Below are positions 48,201 to 61,600 of a DNA stretch of 64,000 nt, piece by piece. Below the pieces are notes generated by a model, which was given only the letters and a program-made list of their open reading frames with translations, ran no database searches and was not told where the DNA came from. Position 1 is the first letter of the stretch. Every line of letters begins with the position of its first letter. The stretch comes from Sapria himalayana (Eukaryota > Streptophyta > Magnoliopsida > Malpighiales > Rafflesiaceae), in NCBI GenBank assembly GCA_029783825.1, contig JAREIK010017918.1, positions 2,340,501-2,404,500 of the forward strand, read 5' to 3'. The translations under genes and the position numbers were made by a program.

Positions 48201-49100
48201 AAAATATATTTTATTTCATAGTAATGATGACTTTAATTTTAGTAGTTCTGAGTAAGCTCGCCAACTTAGACTTAGAAATTGATCAACTTGATGTGAAGAC
48301 TTCATTTCTTCATTGTAATCTTTCTGAGACTCTCTACATAGATCAGCCTAATGGATTCATTATAGAAGGGAAGAAATATCTTATTTATAATGTAAAGAAG
48401 AGTTTGTATGATCTTAATTAAGTTGCTAGGCAGTGATATAAAAAATTTTATTATTCATGGAGTCTCAAGATATTTAGAATACTACTTGTGACAAATGTGT
48501 ATCTATAAGTCATTAGTTGGGTGACAAAAGTCTTATACATTTATTATATAATGCTGACATGTTGATTATTAGCAATGACAAAGCACATATTGACATGCTT
48601 AAGGGGGAGCTATGAAAAGTCTTTTTTGATAAAAGACTTAGGTTCAATCTGACAGATTCTAGATATAATTGTCTTATGGGATAGGCCTTCTAGGTATATC
48701 TGGTTATCTCAATAATAATATATTGATAAAGTTCTTGATAGATTTTTTATGAAAGATATTAAGTTTGTCTCAACTTGCTTTATTAAATATTTTAAATTGA
48801 GCATAGTCCCAAGACTAATTAAGAAATGAGAGACATAAGTTATGTTGTCTATATTTTAGTTGTCGGTAGTCTTATGTATGTTATGGCATACACTAGACTA
48901 GATATAGTGCACATTATCAGTGTTATCAGTCATTTTCTTTTGAATTAGGGTAGATATTACTAGTCTTCCGTGAAATTTATCTTGAGGTATCGATGATGGA
49001 CTTCTCAACTATCTTTTTGCTTGGGAGGGTTAAAACTTGTACTTCTCAAGTACACTATTTTGATATGGTCAGTGATTGAGATTCATATAGATCCACCCCA
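45300..49100 (+). pseudogene. Decayed copia polyprotein of the old element
   Basis: Gag: LEDKLLVCLMLSSLLDNL (45690-45750). Zinc knuckle eroded to YYHYTKMRHMKKI (about 45962-46000). Protease: LIDSRMSF just before the MITE. Integrase end: VFGCKAFIHIPKDERSKIND (about 47525-47590). RT: LDVKTSFLHCNLSETLYIDQP (about 48285-48350) and VKKSLYDLN; then the RNase H approach VVGSLMYVMAYTRLDI (about 48855-48905). The YVDD core has become LLYNADMLII. It is full of stops and frameshifts. Confidence 0.85.
46172..46642. mobile_element. hAT-type MITE (copy 3), nested in the old copia element
   Basis: Starts TAGAGGTATCAAATAGG and ends TTTCACACTCTA, degraded terminal inverted repeats. The interior has ggcacgac/catgtcgggc motifs decayed by C-to-T changes relative to copies 1 and 2. 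The flanking octamers ctattacc (46164-46171) and atatcacc (46643-46650) match at 6 of 8 positions, an eroded duplication. Confidence 0.8.
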
Positions 49101-49514
49101 TGTAATATAATAACCTTTGGAGGGGACTTATGTTTTAGATATCCAAGTTGTAAAAGTGTTATATATTTTGGTTGTGTGATATGATATATAAACTTATAAA
49201 ATAACCATATAGATGAAAAATTTTCTTGAATACTTAAATGTGCGACATGATACATAAGTCTTTTATGATGTAAAAGTTTGAGTACTATATATCTGAAAAG
49301 ATTTCAACTTTCCAAAGTAGGTCAAAACACACACATTAATGTACACTATCATTGGATATAAGATGTATTAAATAAAAAGTAAGTTATACTTGAAAAAATA
49401 CATAAACAAAAATATTATTGAAATGTATATGAAATCGTTGTCATTAGCAAAATTTAATTTCTTTTAGGTCATATGCTTGTATGTGTCTTTTCACTTATGG
49501 TAGAGGGGGAGATT

Positions 49515-50747
49515 TATTGGGTATGTCTGAGTTGGAAAGACTGAGTTTTACTTAATTGTATTCCGATTTGGTGGGTTTAATAGCAATATATAAGTATTAT
49601 TTTAAACAACATGTTTTATTTTTTAGTTATTGTCATTTTATTTTATTTTATTTTATTTTATTTTTTGCATATGTGGAGTATGGTAGACCAATAACGTGTA
49701 ATAAAATCTCAAGTTCTATTTTTCAAAACAAATAGAAAAAAAAGAACTTGAATATTTCTATTTTTGGGATTGTTTTTTGGGTTAGTTTCTCTTCCAAACT
49801 ATGCAGGGTACACATAGAAGCTACAATTTTAAGAATGCAATTGGTTTGAACTTGTGGTTCTTCCTCCTCTCCTCCTTGCACAGTTGTTTGAACTTGTTGT
49901 TTATTTTATGTTTCTATATTGTGTTTTTGTCCATATAAATATATGCGTTGATCTCCGTATAAATATATTTGTTGTTGTCTATATAAATATATGTGATGCT
50001 ATATCCATATATATATATATATATATTTGATGTGGTGCTTGCTAAAAAGAAGATCTGAGCAACTCCTTTCTGGAATTTGTATGTGCTAAATTATGCTATT
50101 GTGTTGTGTGTGTGTATGTGTGTGTGTGTGTGTAATAGTGTGAGTACATTATGCAGTATATATATACTATTCAATATGTGTGCATTATGTTTCTCTTTAA
50201 ATAAATTGTGCAATTTTGTTTAGTGTGTGTTGTTATTTCTGTGTATGTACAATTTGAGACTGATGGGTGTGTATCTTGAAGAGCTTAGAAGGCAGTGAGA
50301 AATTCAAAAAACTACTTGACATAATCTTTTTTTATGTTTAGTAATTAAAAATACAAGATACATTTGCCATTTGTGAGGTATGGATAACTACAAACCTATA
50401 TTATCACCTAAATAATAATATGGAATTAGCTATATAACATCAACCTCAAAATATCAAGTTTACATCTTTGTACTAGATTTGTGATTTCTAGAAAATTTTG
50501 GATGTTGTGTATTTTATAGACTTCTTGTATATGTGAATAAGTCTGCAGCACATATTATTCGTGTTGGTAGTATTGTATTTGGACTTTAAACATTTCAGTG
50601 AATATTGAATTTTCAATATTTTGGATTTTTGGTAATTTCTGAGTTTTATTTTTGATTTAAAATTTTAAAGCTTATGTTGCATAACCAATTAAATAATATT
50701 CCTAGGTTTTATGGTTTAAAATTTAGCATGGTATGAATGGCCTACCT
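49515..50747 (+). repeat. 3' LTR of the old copia element
   Basis: Starts tattgggtatgtctgagttgg after a purine tract and ends near cctacctcaaca. It contains a (TTTTA)n run (49635-49663) and (GT)n (50104-50133). Confidence 0.75.
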
Positions 50748-50872
50748 CAACAAGATTAGTTCGTTGACATTCAACATGAGTTTGATGAATGATTCTTTTG
50801 TTGTAATTTTGTACCTTGAATGAATGCTTTTATTTTGTTTTTTTATGTTTTATTACATCTCAGGTTTTTGGA
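50748..50872 (+). repeat. Direct repeat X, right copy, outside the 3' LTR
   Basis: gattagttcgttgacattcaac through gatgaatgattcttttgttg to catctcaggttttt. It matches the left copy with small indels. Confidence 0.8.
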
Positions 50873-51329
50873 TTTGTATGATAGAAACTACATATAATCG
50901 AAACAATAAGATTATTGACTTTTTTATATATTCTTCTAATGATATCATATATTTATAGTTCTGAATCACTTATGTTGAAAAACTAGAGCTGACAAATTTT
51001 TTATGAAATTGAAATTAATGCAACAATGTGATGAAATATTGAAACATCCAAGAATAAAGCTTAATGATGATGATATGACATTTTTCTTCATAAGGTATTC
51101 ATCTTTATTTACCATCAACTCCATGTTTTACCATCATAGACAAACAAATTTACATAGAACTTACTAGGAATGTTGATTACAGTAATAAGCTTCTTTTGAA
51201 TGAGAGGGAAACATGAAGAATCTATCCATATTTTTTTGTAAAAAAATATGTTAAGCCACATAGAACAAATTAGTAGTGAGGATGAAGTGACATTATAAGA
51301 TTATTTTGACAATATTTTAGTGTTAATAA
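50873..51329. other. Unassigned spacer
   Basis: AT-rich sequence between two retroelements. No gene was seen. Confidence 0.4.
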
Positions 51330-52750
51330 TGTTGGGTTGTTAGGATGTAAAATGGGGTATAAACATAGCAGAAAATTTTTTGTGAACCCATTCATGAATC
51401 CATGAATTTCAATTAATCATTTACATTATAAAAATTTTATTTTCTGGATGATAAAATATTCTTGCTTGATTTTTTGTTGGATTTAAAGGTATATTATATC
51501 TACTAATACCTTCTACAATAAATCCACATGGAAATACCAAAATGTTGGGTGCTAACACCCAATTATTTATCTCACGAAAACCATTAGATATTTATACTTT
51601 GAAATATATTAAATGGATGTTTTTAGTTTAAATAGCATTATTAATTTCAATAAATCTGAAAAAAAAAACTCAATTCATTGAATCTATATAATATTATGTT
51701 CAAAGAACCTAGACAATAATATAAGCAGATTTAAGAAATTTGGAAAGAATATAATTTATTGAATCTAGATAATTTCATGTTTAGAGAACCTAAATCATAT
51801 AAATATAATACATGGTTTATAGTTCATTCTAATTGTGTGACCCTGTAGCTCAACACAATGTTAATAGTGAGTCTAAAACTTATGTTGGGTTCACAAATCA
51901 TAAATAGCCTATAATAAGACATTATAATTGTCTGTGTCAATAACATTAATCTGATACAACTTAATCTATAATCAGTGTTATAGTCCTTGTATCACATAAT
52001 ATTTTGATTGAACCTAAGGAATGGATTAGGTCATCCTAAAATTTTTGATCATATTATTTCTCATCCTCATAGTAGACTAACAAAACAATTGATATTAATA
52101 ACTCTTATTAATTTATTTGAGCATGATCATGTCTTTTTCTTCAATCCTACTTAGCTAGGGACCTAGAGATATCTCTCTCAAAATGAAAGGGACAAATTTT
52201 TTCTCATTCACTCATGTCTCATTGCATGATTCATTCTACATCCAACTATAATTTGTATTTCCACCCTATTATAAATGATATTGGATTATGCCAAAAAATT
52301 AATTTTATTTTCTATGGATGTATAGTAACTTTAGATATGAGTAGAATTATTACTATAATGAAAACTATTTATGATGTTTAACCCATAAAGTATTATCATT
52401 ATGGCTCATTCAAATATATTATTCTCCAACAAGTACCTATGAGCTGACTTAATATCACATATTCAAGATTAGTAAAATATATTCAGCAATCAAATTTTAT
52501 ATTATTTTTAATTCATTATCAAACCACCAATAATGAATGATTATGGATGATTTAAAACTATGTTTCATTTAAATGTAATGATTTATTATCAAGTCAAAGT
52601 TGATGGCCATAAGTGAAATCAACTATATATGAAATTAATTATTAAATTAAAATAATAAAATATTAATAATAATTTCTTATTATTTATAAAATATAGAAAT
52701 GACAATAATTACATCATTAGCAAATAGCATATGGTGCATCATTAGTAATC
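51330..52750 (-). repeat. 3' LTR (left) of the minus-strand copia relic
   Basis: The edges are approximate. It is longer than its partner, so there are internal indels. Confidence 0.6.
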
Positions 52751-53039
52751 TCTCACTTGCATTTGGCCTAATCAAATGTATGTATAATATCCCCTTACCT
52801 AGTATGGCTCTCTTATTTTAATTATGAGAGTGGCTTACTAGATTTGTAATATTTTTATTTGTAAGTACTCTATATATATTAAATCTCCTCTCTCAAAGAT
52901 CTCTCAAATGAGATGAAAACATATGAGTAGATCATTAGATTTCTGATGAGATATTTTTTTCCTTGGCATGTGTTATTACCCCCCATTAATATCACAATAT
53001 AAGTTCACTAAATATGAAATACTTGGGACCACTCTCATA

Positions 53040-53330
53040 CTAGCAATGAGATTCTTGATATGAACTCCCTACTTAGTTGCTTCTTGATATGAACTCCATG
53101 CTTAGTTGCTTCTTTTGTAGTTATGCTCTTAACATCTATATTAGAGATAGTTTTGATGTCTTGCTTCAAACTTTTCCAGCTTACTATACTTCTATTTAAA
53201 GCCTAGCAATGATCTAAAACACAAAACCTAGCAACGATCTATATTAGAGATAGTTATGCTCTTAACATCTATATTACTTCTATTGCAAAATAAAACACAA
53301 AACCTAGCAACGATCTAAAATCATCATGAC
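53040..53330. repeat. Local direct duplications
   Basis: 'cttgatatgaactcc.tRcttagttgcttc' occurs twice in tandem (53051-53115). 'cacaaaacctagcaacgatcta' and 'ctcttaacatctatatta' recur at 53106-53310 in an interleaved pattern, suggesting two successive short duplications. Confidence 0.7.
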
Positions 53331-54399
53331 ATATTGGAAGCTGATATTTGTGTAATTGTTTATAACTAGCTAATCTTCATGTCCTCCTTATAGGAAGAAT
53401 ACTTTCTTAGCTCTTCTCAAATTTTTTTAGGATAATCTAAATTGTTATTTAGTAACTTTTCTCCAGAATTTGACTAGTATCTATTTATCATGTTTTTGGT
53501 ATACCAAGATGAGTACTATCATGACATACATGTTATATCTAATAGAAGAAGCATATGAAATCTTACTCATCCAGATTCATTGATCATGTATTGTTGAACA
53601 CTGATTCTATCTTAGACTTATACCATGAGACATAAGCAATAATTCTTTTTTAGAATTTGCATATTGATCTTATTCTGTACTTTGCATATAAAATGCTTTG
53701 GCTTAGGCTAATTTGGCTTTAGATTTGATAATTTGATAATTTTCTTATCTTTATTGATCTTTATGCATAAAATATAATCATTATGTCCTAAGTCTTGCAT
53801 TAATAAATAATTTCTTAAACAATATTAGATATTTTGCAATGCATAAATATCATTTCTAATGAGTAAAATGTTAAAATATAGGGCACTAGAATAATTATTA
53901 TGCTCCTACTAGCTTTCTTATAAAGACATGGACATTTTCATTTTTTATGAAGCTAAATATTTTAACTACCTCAATCCATATATGAATCTCTAATGCTTGT
54001 AATTATTTCTAGAATAGTTAGGATCAACAAAACATTCTAATTTTATCATGAAATATTATTTTGGCATTTATTTGTCATATCTTATTATCATTGTGTGTAT
54101 TTTATTAGATATAAGCAAGTATATTAATAAAAAAGTTTCATCATTGTTACTTACATGAATTTTTTTGTAACATTTGATAATCAATCATATTTTAAAGATA
54201 TATACATTATCATTCGGATTAGTTTTCATTTTGAAAATCTAGTTGGACCCTATGAGTTATAACCTTCAAGTAGATCAATCAATTTCAAGGTTGATTATCA
54301 AATATGAATTGCATCTCAAACGAGATGGCTTCTAGCAATCTATTGAATTATGAACTAGACATAACCTCTTGGTAGGATGTGGGATCATCAAGATCCATG

Positions 54400-56250
54400 A
54401 AATCGCATCACAACATAAGAAATTCATATCTCTATGGAATCTAATATATCCTTCCAAACTTTCTTTGGCCTTATGTGTTGCTTGTGTAGGCTCAATAATA
54501 GCCTATCAGACTTGTTGAGTTCCCATTATTTGTTCAATACTATTTTTTTGTGCTTGAATTTCTCGAAGTTTAATTTTAGTCTTACTAGTCTTTTTAGATG
54601 TGAACTCTCTTTTCTAAAAGATTCCATTTGGAAAATTAAATACTTTATTTTTCTAGGATGTCCCACAAAAAAATATTTACTTGCGCTTTACAACCTCAAA
54701 ATTTAAGAACATACAAACTAGAAGACTTTCTAATCAATATCTCTAATGGTATATTTGGAACCATCTTAGATGGAATATGATTAATAATGAATGTAGTAGT
54801 TTCTAGGGCACATCACCAAAACAATATTAAAAAATATGATTGACTCACTATACATCGAAATCATATCTAAAAAGTTTGAATTTTCCATTTAGAAATATCA
54901 TGTCTCTAAGGTGTTCGTGCTAGAGTCATTTGTGAAACTATTTCATATTTTCTAAATTACTCATCAAATTTTGGCTTAAATATTTATCACTACGATCTAT
55001 TTGAAATACTTAAATACTTTTTTCATGATATCTTTGTACCTCATTTTGAATATTTTGATATTTTCAAAAGATTTATCTTTATGTTTTATTAGATAGAGAT
55101 AGTCATATCTCATTAAATTATTTGGAAAAATAATAAAATATAGATAGCTTCTACTAGTAATTGAACTTATTGGTTCACATATATCACTATGATAAAGCTC
55201 AACAAGTTATTAGCCCTTTCACTATGATATGCCAAAAGTGCTTGTCATTTTGCACAATAAATAAGATTTATATTTTTTGTTAGATTTAAAATCAAATGAA
55301 TATAAAAGTTCATCTTGATAGGGCCTTGAGATGAATTTATCATTGATATAGTCTTAAGACTTAAAGTTAATGCCAAATATAGGTTGAGCTTAAATCATTT
55401 GATTAAAACCTTTTAGTACTAATATTATAGCTTGACCATATGTTTAGACTATCATGATTTAGCACTTAAAGACTATCTGACAAGTGTGTATCCTCATCAA
55501 AGATATCATTATGATAAATAGAGAAATTACTATTCTTAATAATACAAAAAAAAATCATATCCAAACATGAAATAAAAATAATATTCATACACATAGCATG
55601 AACATAATAATAATTATTCAAATTCAAAATCTATTTGGAAGGCAGAGATAAAGATTATGTCTCTATGGCTAAAGCAATAAACCAAGCTCCATTTTGAACC
55701 AATATATAATGCTCAAGAAACATAAATTGATATATTAACTTCTATAACATAGATATATGATGTGGTATCATTATCATTTTTCTTCATTTAATCTTCTAAG
55801 TAAAGATTGCAAATTATTTTCTAATAACACGGTCCTTGATTGAAAAGGCATTTTACCTCCATAGGTTGTTTAGACTTAGACTAAGGATTAGGCTTGGGAT
55901 TTGTCTTGGAATTCTTGTTATCCCAAGTCTTTCCCTCACCTTTCCATTTCCTCATCATGTCATTATTCTTTTGAACTATTAAAATATTATTGATGTTATT
56001 TTTGTTTTTGACAATAGTCTTAACCATCTCATGCTACTCAGAAGTTAACTTATCCATGTTGTGCATATCATCAGTTCATCACAAAACCATCATATTCATT
56101 ACAAAAATTAAAAAATAATATTCACACTCAACTCTTGACTAATTATCAAACAAAACTTTTCCAAATAATCTAAATAACTTTTTATTTTAAGGACATGAAG
56201 GTTTATTGAGCTACATGAAAACATATGATAGGTGAATAAAGTCTCCATGG
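54400..56250 (-). pseudogene. Decayed copia gag-protease-integrase
   Basis: On the minus strand: MMRKWKGEGKTWDNKNSKT (about 55900-55960), the basic linker before the zinc knuckle; VIEVNLSIYVS (about 55725-55760) near the protease; YDYLYLIKHKDKSFENIKIFK (about 55050-55120), the integrase 'YGYVYLM.HK..SFE.FK' block; FFVGHPRKIKYLIFQ (about 54625-54670), the 'LFVGYPKETKGYYFY' region; and KRLVRLKLNFEKFK. Almost every domain is cut by stops. The 90-codon + frame at 54434-54706 is a shadow of this. Confidence 0.7.
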
Positions 56251-57703
56251 CGACAAACCTTTCAATGTGGTCATACTCTCAGAATATTTCCTTAAGATGG
56301 CATGCCATCATGGATGCCTACATATTAATCATTTAAATCTAAAACTCAATCCATGGTGACAAGTAAGTCATTTTGATGCTTACTATAAGCATCTCTTTAG
56401 GTAATAGGAGCATTGTTAGCAAGTTCTTCAAGAGCAAACTACTCTAGTACATACAATTTCTTCTCATGCATAAGAATAGTTATTAAGTTTCTATATTCGT
56501 CAAAGAACTTCATCCATTTATGTTTGTCCTTCTTAAAGACTATTCGCATAGTCAAAATAGATGTATCATTTTCTATCATTATATAAAATTCTATATGTAG
56601 TACTTGAGGTTTTAGTAGGCCAAGTTTGGTTATTTAGATAGGTAACTACTTACTAATTACATGTTATGAAACTCTTGAATTTCTATGTAAATTGACATCA
56701 TTTTCTTGGCTCGTTAAAAATCTCATTTAATGCTATATGTCCAAAACTATGTTGATAACCTAGGTAAGTCAAATGAATTCATACATTTGGATAACACTAT
56801 TATCTATTATATCTTACTAATACGATCTAATATACCCTTCTTTAGTAGAACTTATATAGATAATCAAAGTCTTGGTAGGTGTAGATTATGGTAGGTAATT
56901 TAGTAACTTAAGTTTAAGTGATAGATATTATGTTACTCGTTTAATAGTCATATATATATATATATATGAATACCTATAAACTATATTTATCTTCGTAAAC
57001 CAATATGAAGATCATTTTCATAGTATTTAAAATTACATACATACTTAGTATCAACCTAGGTAAATTTTCATTTTCATAAATTTACCTTGTTTGCATCAGT
57101 CTCCATCTTCAACTCATGTCTTTGTTCTCCATAGCAATTTGAAATTTAGATAATGCTATTTGTAAATAAATTATAACAAATGAAAAATAATGTGCATTTT
57201 GTATTTAAAATTACAATACCAAAACAAATAAATAAGTCAATCCAATTGGTCTAAATGGTCATGTCATACATCATGTATTTTTCATAGAAATGCACAAATA
57301 TTAAAACATACCAATTTTGAAAATTATATTTTATAAAATATAAATGCTTATTAATCAAATTAATGTCCATTCATAATAGAAGAATAGCAATTTAATCAAA
57401 TCAACTCATGTTTATAATCTTATTACTAATTAATCTATAATCATCATATTATCATGAAAGATTTAATATATAAAACACATAGTATATATTATCAACTTAA
57501 ATATAATAGATTATCATTAATTATGTTTTAATTTAGTCAAATTAAATTAAATAGTTTTTAAAAAATCTTATTAACTTTTTATTTTATTTTATTTTTTATT
57601 TTATTTTTTTTAAATAATCTTATATAATTTAAAATGTTAATCTAATTATCATATTGATATATATAATTTTTGTTCATGATTGAGGAATTAAAGTTATCCC
57701 TTT

Positions 57704-57756
57704 TAATTTACACACACACACACACACACATGTGTCTGTGCGTGTGTGTTTGTGTA
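57704..57756. repeat. (AC)n / (GT)n microsatellite pair
   Basis: An (ac) run followed directly by tgtgtctgtgcgtgtgtgtttgtgt, an imperfect inverted pair able to fold back. Confidence 0.8.
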
Positions 57757-57825
57757 TCAGATATGCATATTAAGAAATTAGATTATTTAAAATTAGAAGT
57801 TCCTATTATATCATTATTTGGTTAT

Positions 57826-59010
57826 TAGTTTGTAAAATACAATAGAATCATAGTAGAAATTTTTTTGTAAACCCATCTAAGAATCCATGGATTTCAACTA
57901 ACTAATTATAATATAGAGGATTACCTTTTTCACGTAAAAAATGTCCTTGCTATTGTTCTTGTTGGATTGGAAGGTATATCAGATCTACTAACTCATCTAG
58001 AAATCCCAAAATAATATGGTCTAGTACCAAAGTTTTCTATCTCACAAAAACTCCTACATTTTTGTCCTTTGAAAAAACTATGTAAAAATTTAAATGCAAT
58101 GAGTTAGAATATTATTATTAGATTCAAAGAATTTGTACCAATCCAATTCATTGAATCTCAATAATATTCTATTCAATGAATCTATACAGCATCTTGTTCA
58201 ATGAACTTAGTCCGCACAAACTCAATATATGGTTTCTAGTTCATTCTAAATGTGTGTCCTTGTAGGTTCATATAATATTGCTTTTGGGCCGCTAAATAAT
58301 TATGAGCCCTCATGTCATAAGTGGCCTCTAACAAATTTTTTTGATTATCCAAATTATGTGGATGTCATTAATTCAACACAACATAATTCATAGTTAATGG
58401 TGTAGTCTTGTGAGAATAAATTATGGATTATATCATTCTTATAAAGTTATATCATCTTATTTATTGATCTTACACCAAATTTTAAAAAATAAATGACATT
58501 TATATTTCTTATTAATTCATTTGAGTATGGACATAAATTGTTGTAGTCTAGTTTTAACTGTCGAGATGCTCAAAGATATCTCTCTCAAAATTAGAGGGAC
58601 AAATCCATTTGTATTCACTCATTTCTCTCTTCATAATATCATTATCATTCCACTAATAATAAGTGACTATGGATAATTTAGAATGGTACTACATTTAATT
58701 TTAGGGTTTTTCTATCAAGTCAAAAGTTTGATATCCATGAATTGAATCAACAATTTATGGAATCAATTATTAAGTTAAAATAATAAAATGATGATAAAAT
58801 GTCTCATTATTTATATAATAAAGAAATGATTAATAATTATATTAATAGCTAGGATGCATGATAATTAGAAAGTAGTACCATTGTAAATTAATAAGATAAA
58901 ATAATAATTATTAAGTATAGAAAGTTGTATATCAATTATTAAAATAATAATTATTAAAATAATAAGTGACTAACAAATAACTAGTCGAATATCAATAATA
59001 ATTCATTAGA
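57826..59010 (-). repeat. 5' LTR (right) of the minus-strand copia relic
   Basis: Starts near tttgtaaaatacaatagaatc. The right edge is approximate. A primer site could not be read with confidence to the left. Confidence 0.6.
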
Positions 59011-59790
59011 AAGTTGTATAGAAAGTAGCATAAAATCTATAAACAAAAATATCTATGTAGTTTTCCCATTTTCTTGGCTAAAGAAATTCCATGAATTACA
59101 AATAGGAAAATGGTGAATATCTTATCAAATATTGTGATCTTGTGAGAATAGAACCCTCATGAAAAATTAAAAGCTTCTTTCTCATTTTCTATATTAGTTA
59201 TAACAAATGACTATCAATTAAATACACTAACAAGTCAACAAAAAAAGAGTTTAATTTCAAATATTTTTCTTTCCTATCACACGATATAAATATTTTCTTC
59301 AATTTTATTACCATTTTCTATATTTTGTAACACATCAATTACAAATCTTTAATTGTGAATCATACTCATGTCTTTAGAACAATTTTGATTTTTTTTTCCA
59401 AAGTCAATATGATCATTACAAGCTCACCAAATTATCATCAACAACATTAAAATACATTCCTACTATTATTGGTTCACTTACATGGATTAAGTTCTCTAAA
59501 TAATGCAATCCTTTTACAAACATTCACACAAATTCAACTCATGCATGCATTAATTTTGTACAAACCTAGGTAAATTTGAATTCAACAATTTTTTTCTAGA
59601 TTCTCAAATGATGAAATATACCTAGAATAATCAGAGACACATTGTTAGGAGTGTCTCAAACTTTAGCAAGAGTCTAGAAGAATCCCATGCAACAATAGAA
59701 AAATAAGAAATGGTTTATTGGTGCCTGAGGTAGCGACATCACTTCTTAATATTGCAATGTGTCAAAATATCATGATATGTGTTGGGTATT
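59011..59790. other. AT-rich sequence, no gene seen
   Basis: No motif recognised on either strand. Confidence 0.4.
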
Positions 59791-60055
59791 ATAACTTTGT
59801 CCTAATGTCATGACTTTGTCTTGATATCATAACTTTGTCTTGATATCACGACTTGTCCTAATGTTATCACTTTTTGTTTATAATGTAACTTTTTGTAGAT
59901 ATCATATCTTTTTTCGATGTCATGACTTTTTCCTAATGTAATTTTTTCTTGATTTTATGACTTGTTCTTGATGTTATGTTTTTTTCCTGATGTTGTGACT
60001 TTTTCCTAAAATTGTGACATTTTCCTAATATCATGACTTTTTCCTGGTATCATGG
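59791..60055. repeat. Minisatellite of 'tcatgactttttcctaatg' type
   Basis: About twelve degenerate units of 18-25 bp, each with 'atgRYRTgacttt.tcYtRat' (for example tgtcatgactttttcctaat; tgttgtgactttttcctaaaa; tatcatgactttttcctgg). The units are more alike at the right end. Confidence 0.85.
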
Positions 60056-61600
60056 TACTAAATTGAATTCGACTTATTATAAATATTGAACTCATAAAAA
60101 AAGAAGGTAGTGAAAAAAATATTATTTTTTTTTAAATGTAAAAACACTCATGGGAGGGAGAGAGATAGAAGAGAGAAAGTAAATATCTAAAACTTCTTTT
60201 TTAGATTTATAGGGTTTTGTCAAGCAGTTTTAGTTGATCCAAAAATCAAAGTTAATCTATTCAATGAAATCTATACGAGGATACCTAAATCAAGGGATTT
60301 TACTGAAGTTTTAAATTAAGGAATTTTACTAAAGTTCTTAAAAATGGATTTGAAGAAATTAAAGTTTTTGGGATTAGAAGTGTTCATGAGTTCTCCTTCA
60401 GTTTTATTATTCTCTAAGAGGTAGGTTGTATCCTACTTAGGTTTAATTCTATCATAAATGCTATATTAGAAGAAATTGTTTATTTCTCTTCATCTTTATA
60501 TGTTTTAGATTTTTTTTTAATTTCCACGGTTAAGGACAAAAAATTGGGGAAAAAAAAGTGTAAGTATTTTAGGAGAATTGATGTCAAAATTTTCCTAAAA
60601 GCTAAATGATGTTTTAACCATAACTTGGCATCTTGGCCTACAGACCTATAATTTGGATGATTATAGTTGGATATAAAAGTTAAGAAACATATCTACAAAC
60701 ATTCAAGAGACACCGATAATCAAATCTTATTCATAGATCTTTAATTTCAAGTTTTAATTCATGAGAATGATTTTTTTCCCAATATAGAAATAATTTATGT
60801 GGTTTGGGTCATAAGTTGAGTTATAAAATTCCGAATGGAATGATTCAATTCTTAATTAAAGTATACATGTAGGAGAATAATTTCTTAGAAGGATACATTG
60901 TCTAATAATGCCAAATACATGCTAATATGATAGTTGAGATTAGATTTGGGAGTTCCTAATATTATCAAGCTGATATGGTTAAATTGTAAATTTATGCCTA
61001 AGCGTCTAACATGGTAATTATGCAACACAAATCTTTCTATATGCATGAAGTAATAATAGTCATTATAATTGTCATGTAATATGTATTAAAATTAAATATT
61101 ATTTATAAATTATATGCATGTGATATAGTTATCTAAAATGCATGATAAGATGTATGATGCAAATGAACTTTATGATTTTCATTCATCAGTGGTATTATAT
61201 TAATAAAAAATGGTGCGTTACAATGCACATGTACAAAGGCATTGCATTAAATGGGTGCAAGTATATGGTTATGAATAATCATCGCTCTTAGAAAGTGATA
61301 GGTGGACTTGGTACTATTGGATGATATCCAATAGAGTGGCATGATATTACATAAAATGAAAAAAAATATGTGTGTAATTGCATGCAGGGCCAAATTCTTC
61401 CTTTGGTGCAAGACCTAGACTAGTTTAGGCACATTTGTTGACAAAAGTCAAAAAAGTATTGGAAGGCATGTAGAGTCTTGTGGTGAGATCCCAACAATTT
61501 ACTACCAACAAAAAACACAGGATTATGATTTTACAAGAAAATCATTGAAATTATGACATTCATAAAAAGATTTTGTTTACAAACAAATAATTTTTACTTT
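60056..61600. other. AT-rich sequence, no gene seen
   Basis: No motif recognised. The right part may belong to the LTR of the gypsy element, whose left edge I could not find. Confidence 0.35.

Larger units (their letters stand above)
43926..50747 (+). mobile_element. Old Ty1/copia element with 1.2-kb LTRs, hosting a hAT MITE
   Basis: The 5' LTR (about 43926-45100) and 3' LTR (about 49515-50747) align through their length: ggtatgcttgagttgg against ggtatgtctgagttgg; the GT-rich centre; 'gtattgtatttggactttaaa' near the end. They are strongly diverged. The tract tagagggggagatt precedes the 3' LTR. Decayed gag, protease, integrase and RT lie between in copia order. A hAT MITE interrupts the protease region at 46172. 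A ~115-bp repeat outside both LTRs replaces a normal short duplication. Confidence 0.8.
51330..59010 (-). mobile_element. Old Ty1/copia element with paired LTRs, minus strand
   Basis: The LTR pair is about 51330-52750 and about 57826-59010. They share 'ccatgaatttcaa'/'ccatggatttcaa', 'gttggatt.aaggtata', 'ttatctcac.aaaac' and 'atatctctctcaaaatKaRagg', in order. The left LTR is followed on its right by plus-strand tctctcacttgc, the complement of a purine tract, so the 3' LTR is on the left and the element runs on the minus strand. Internal copia motifs agree. Divergence is high. Confidence 0.75.
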
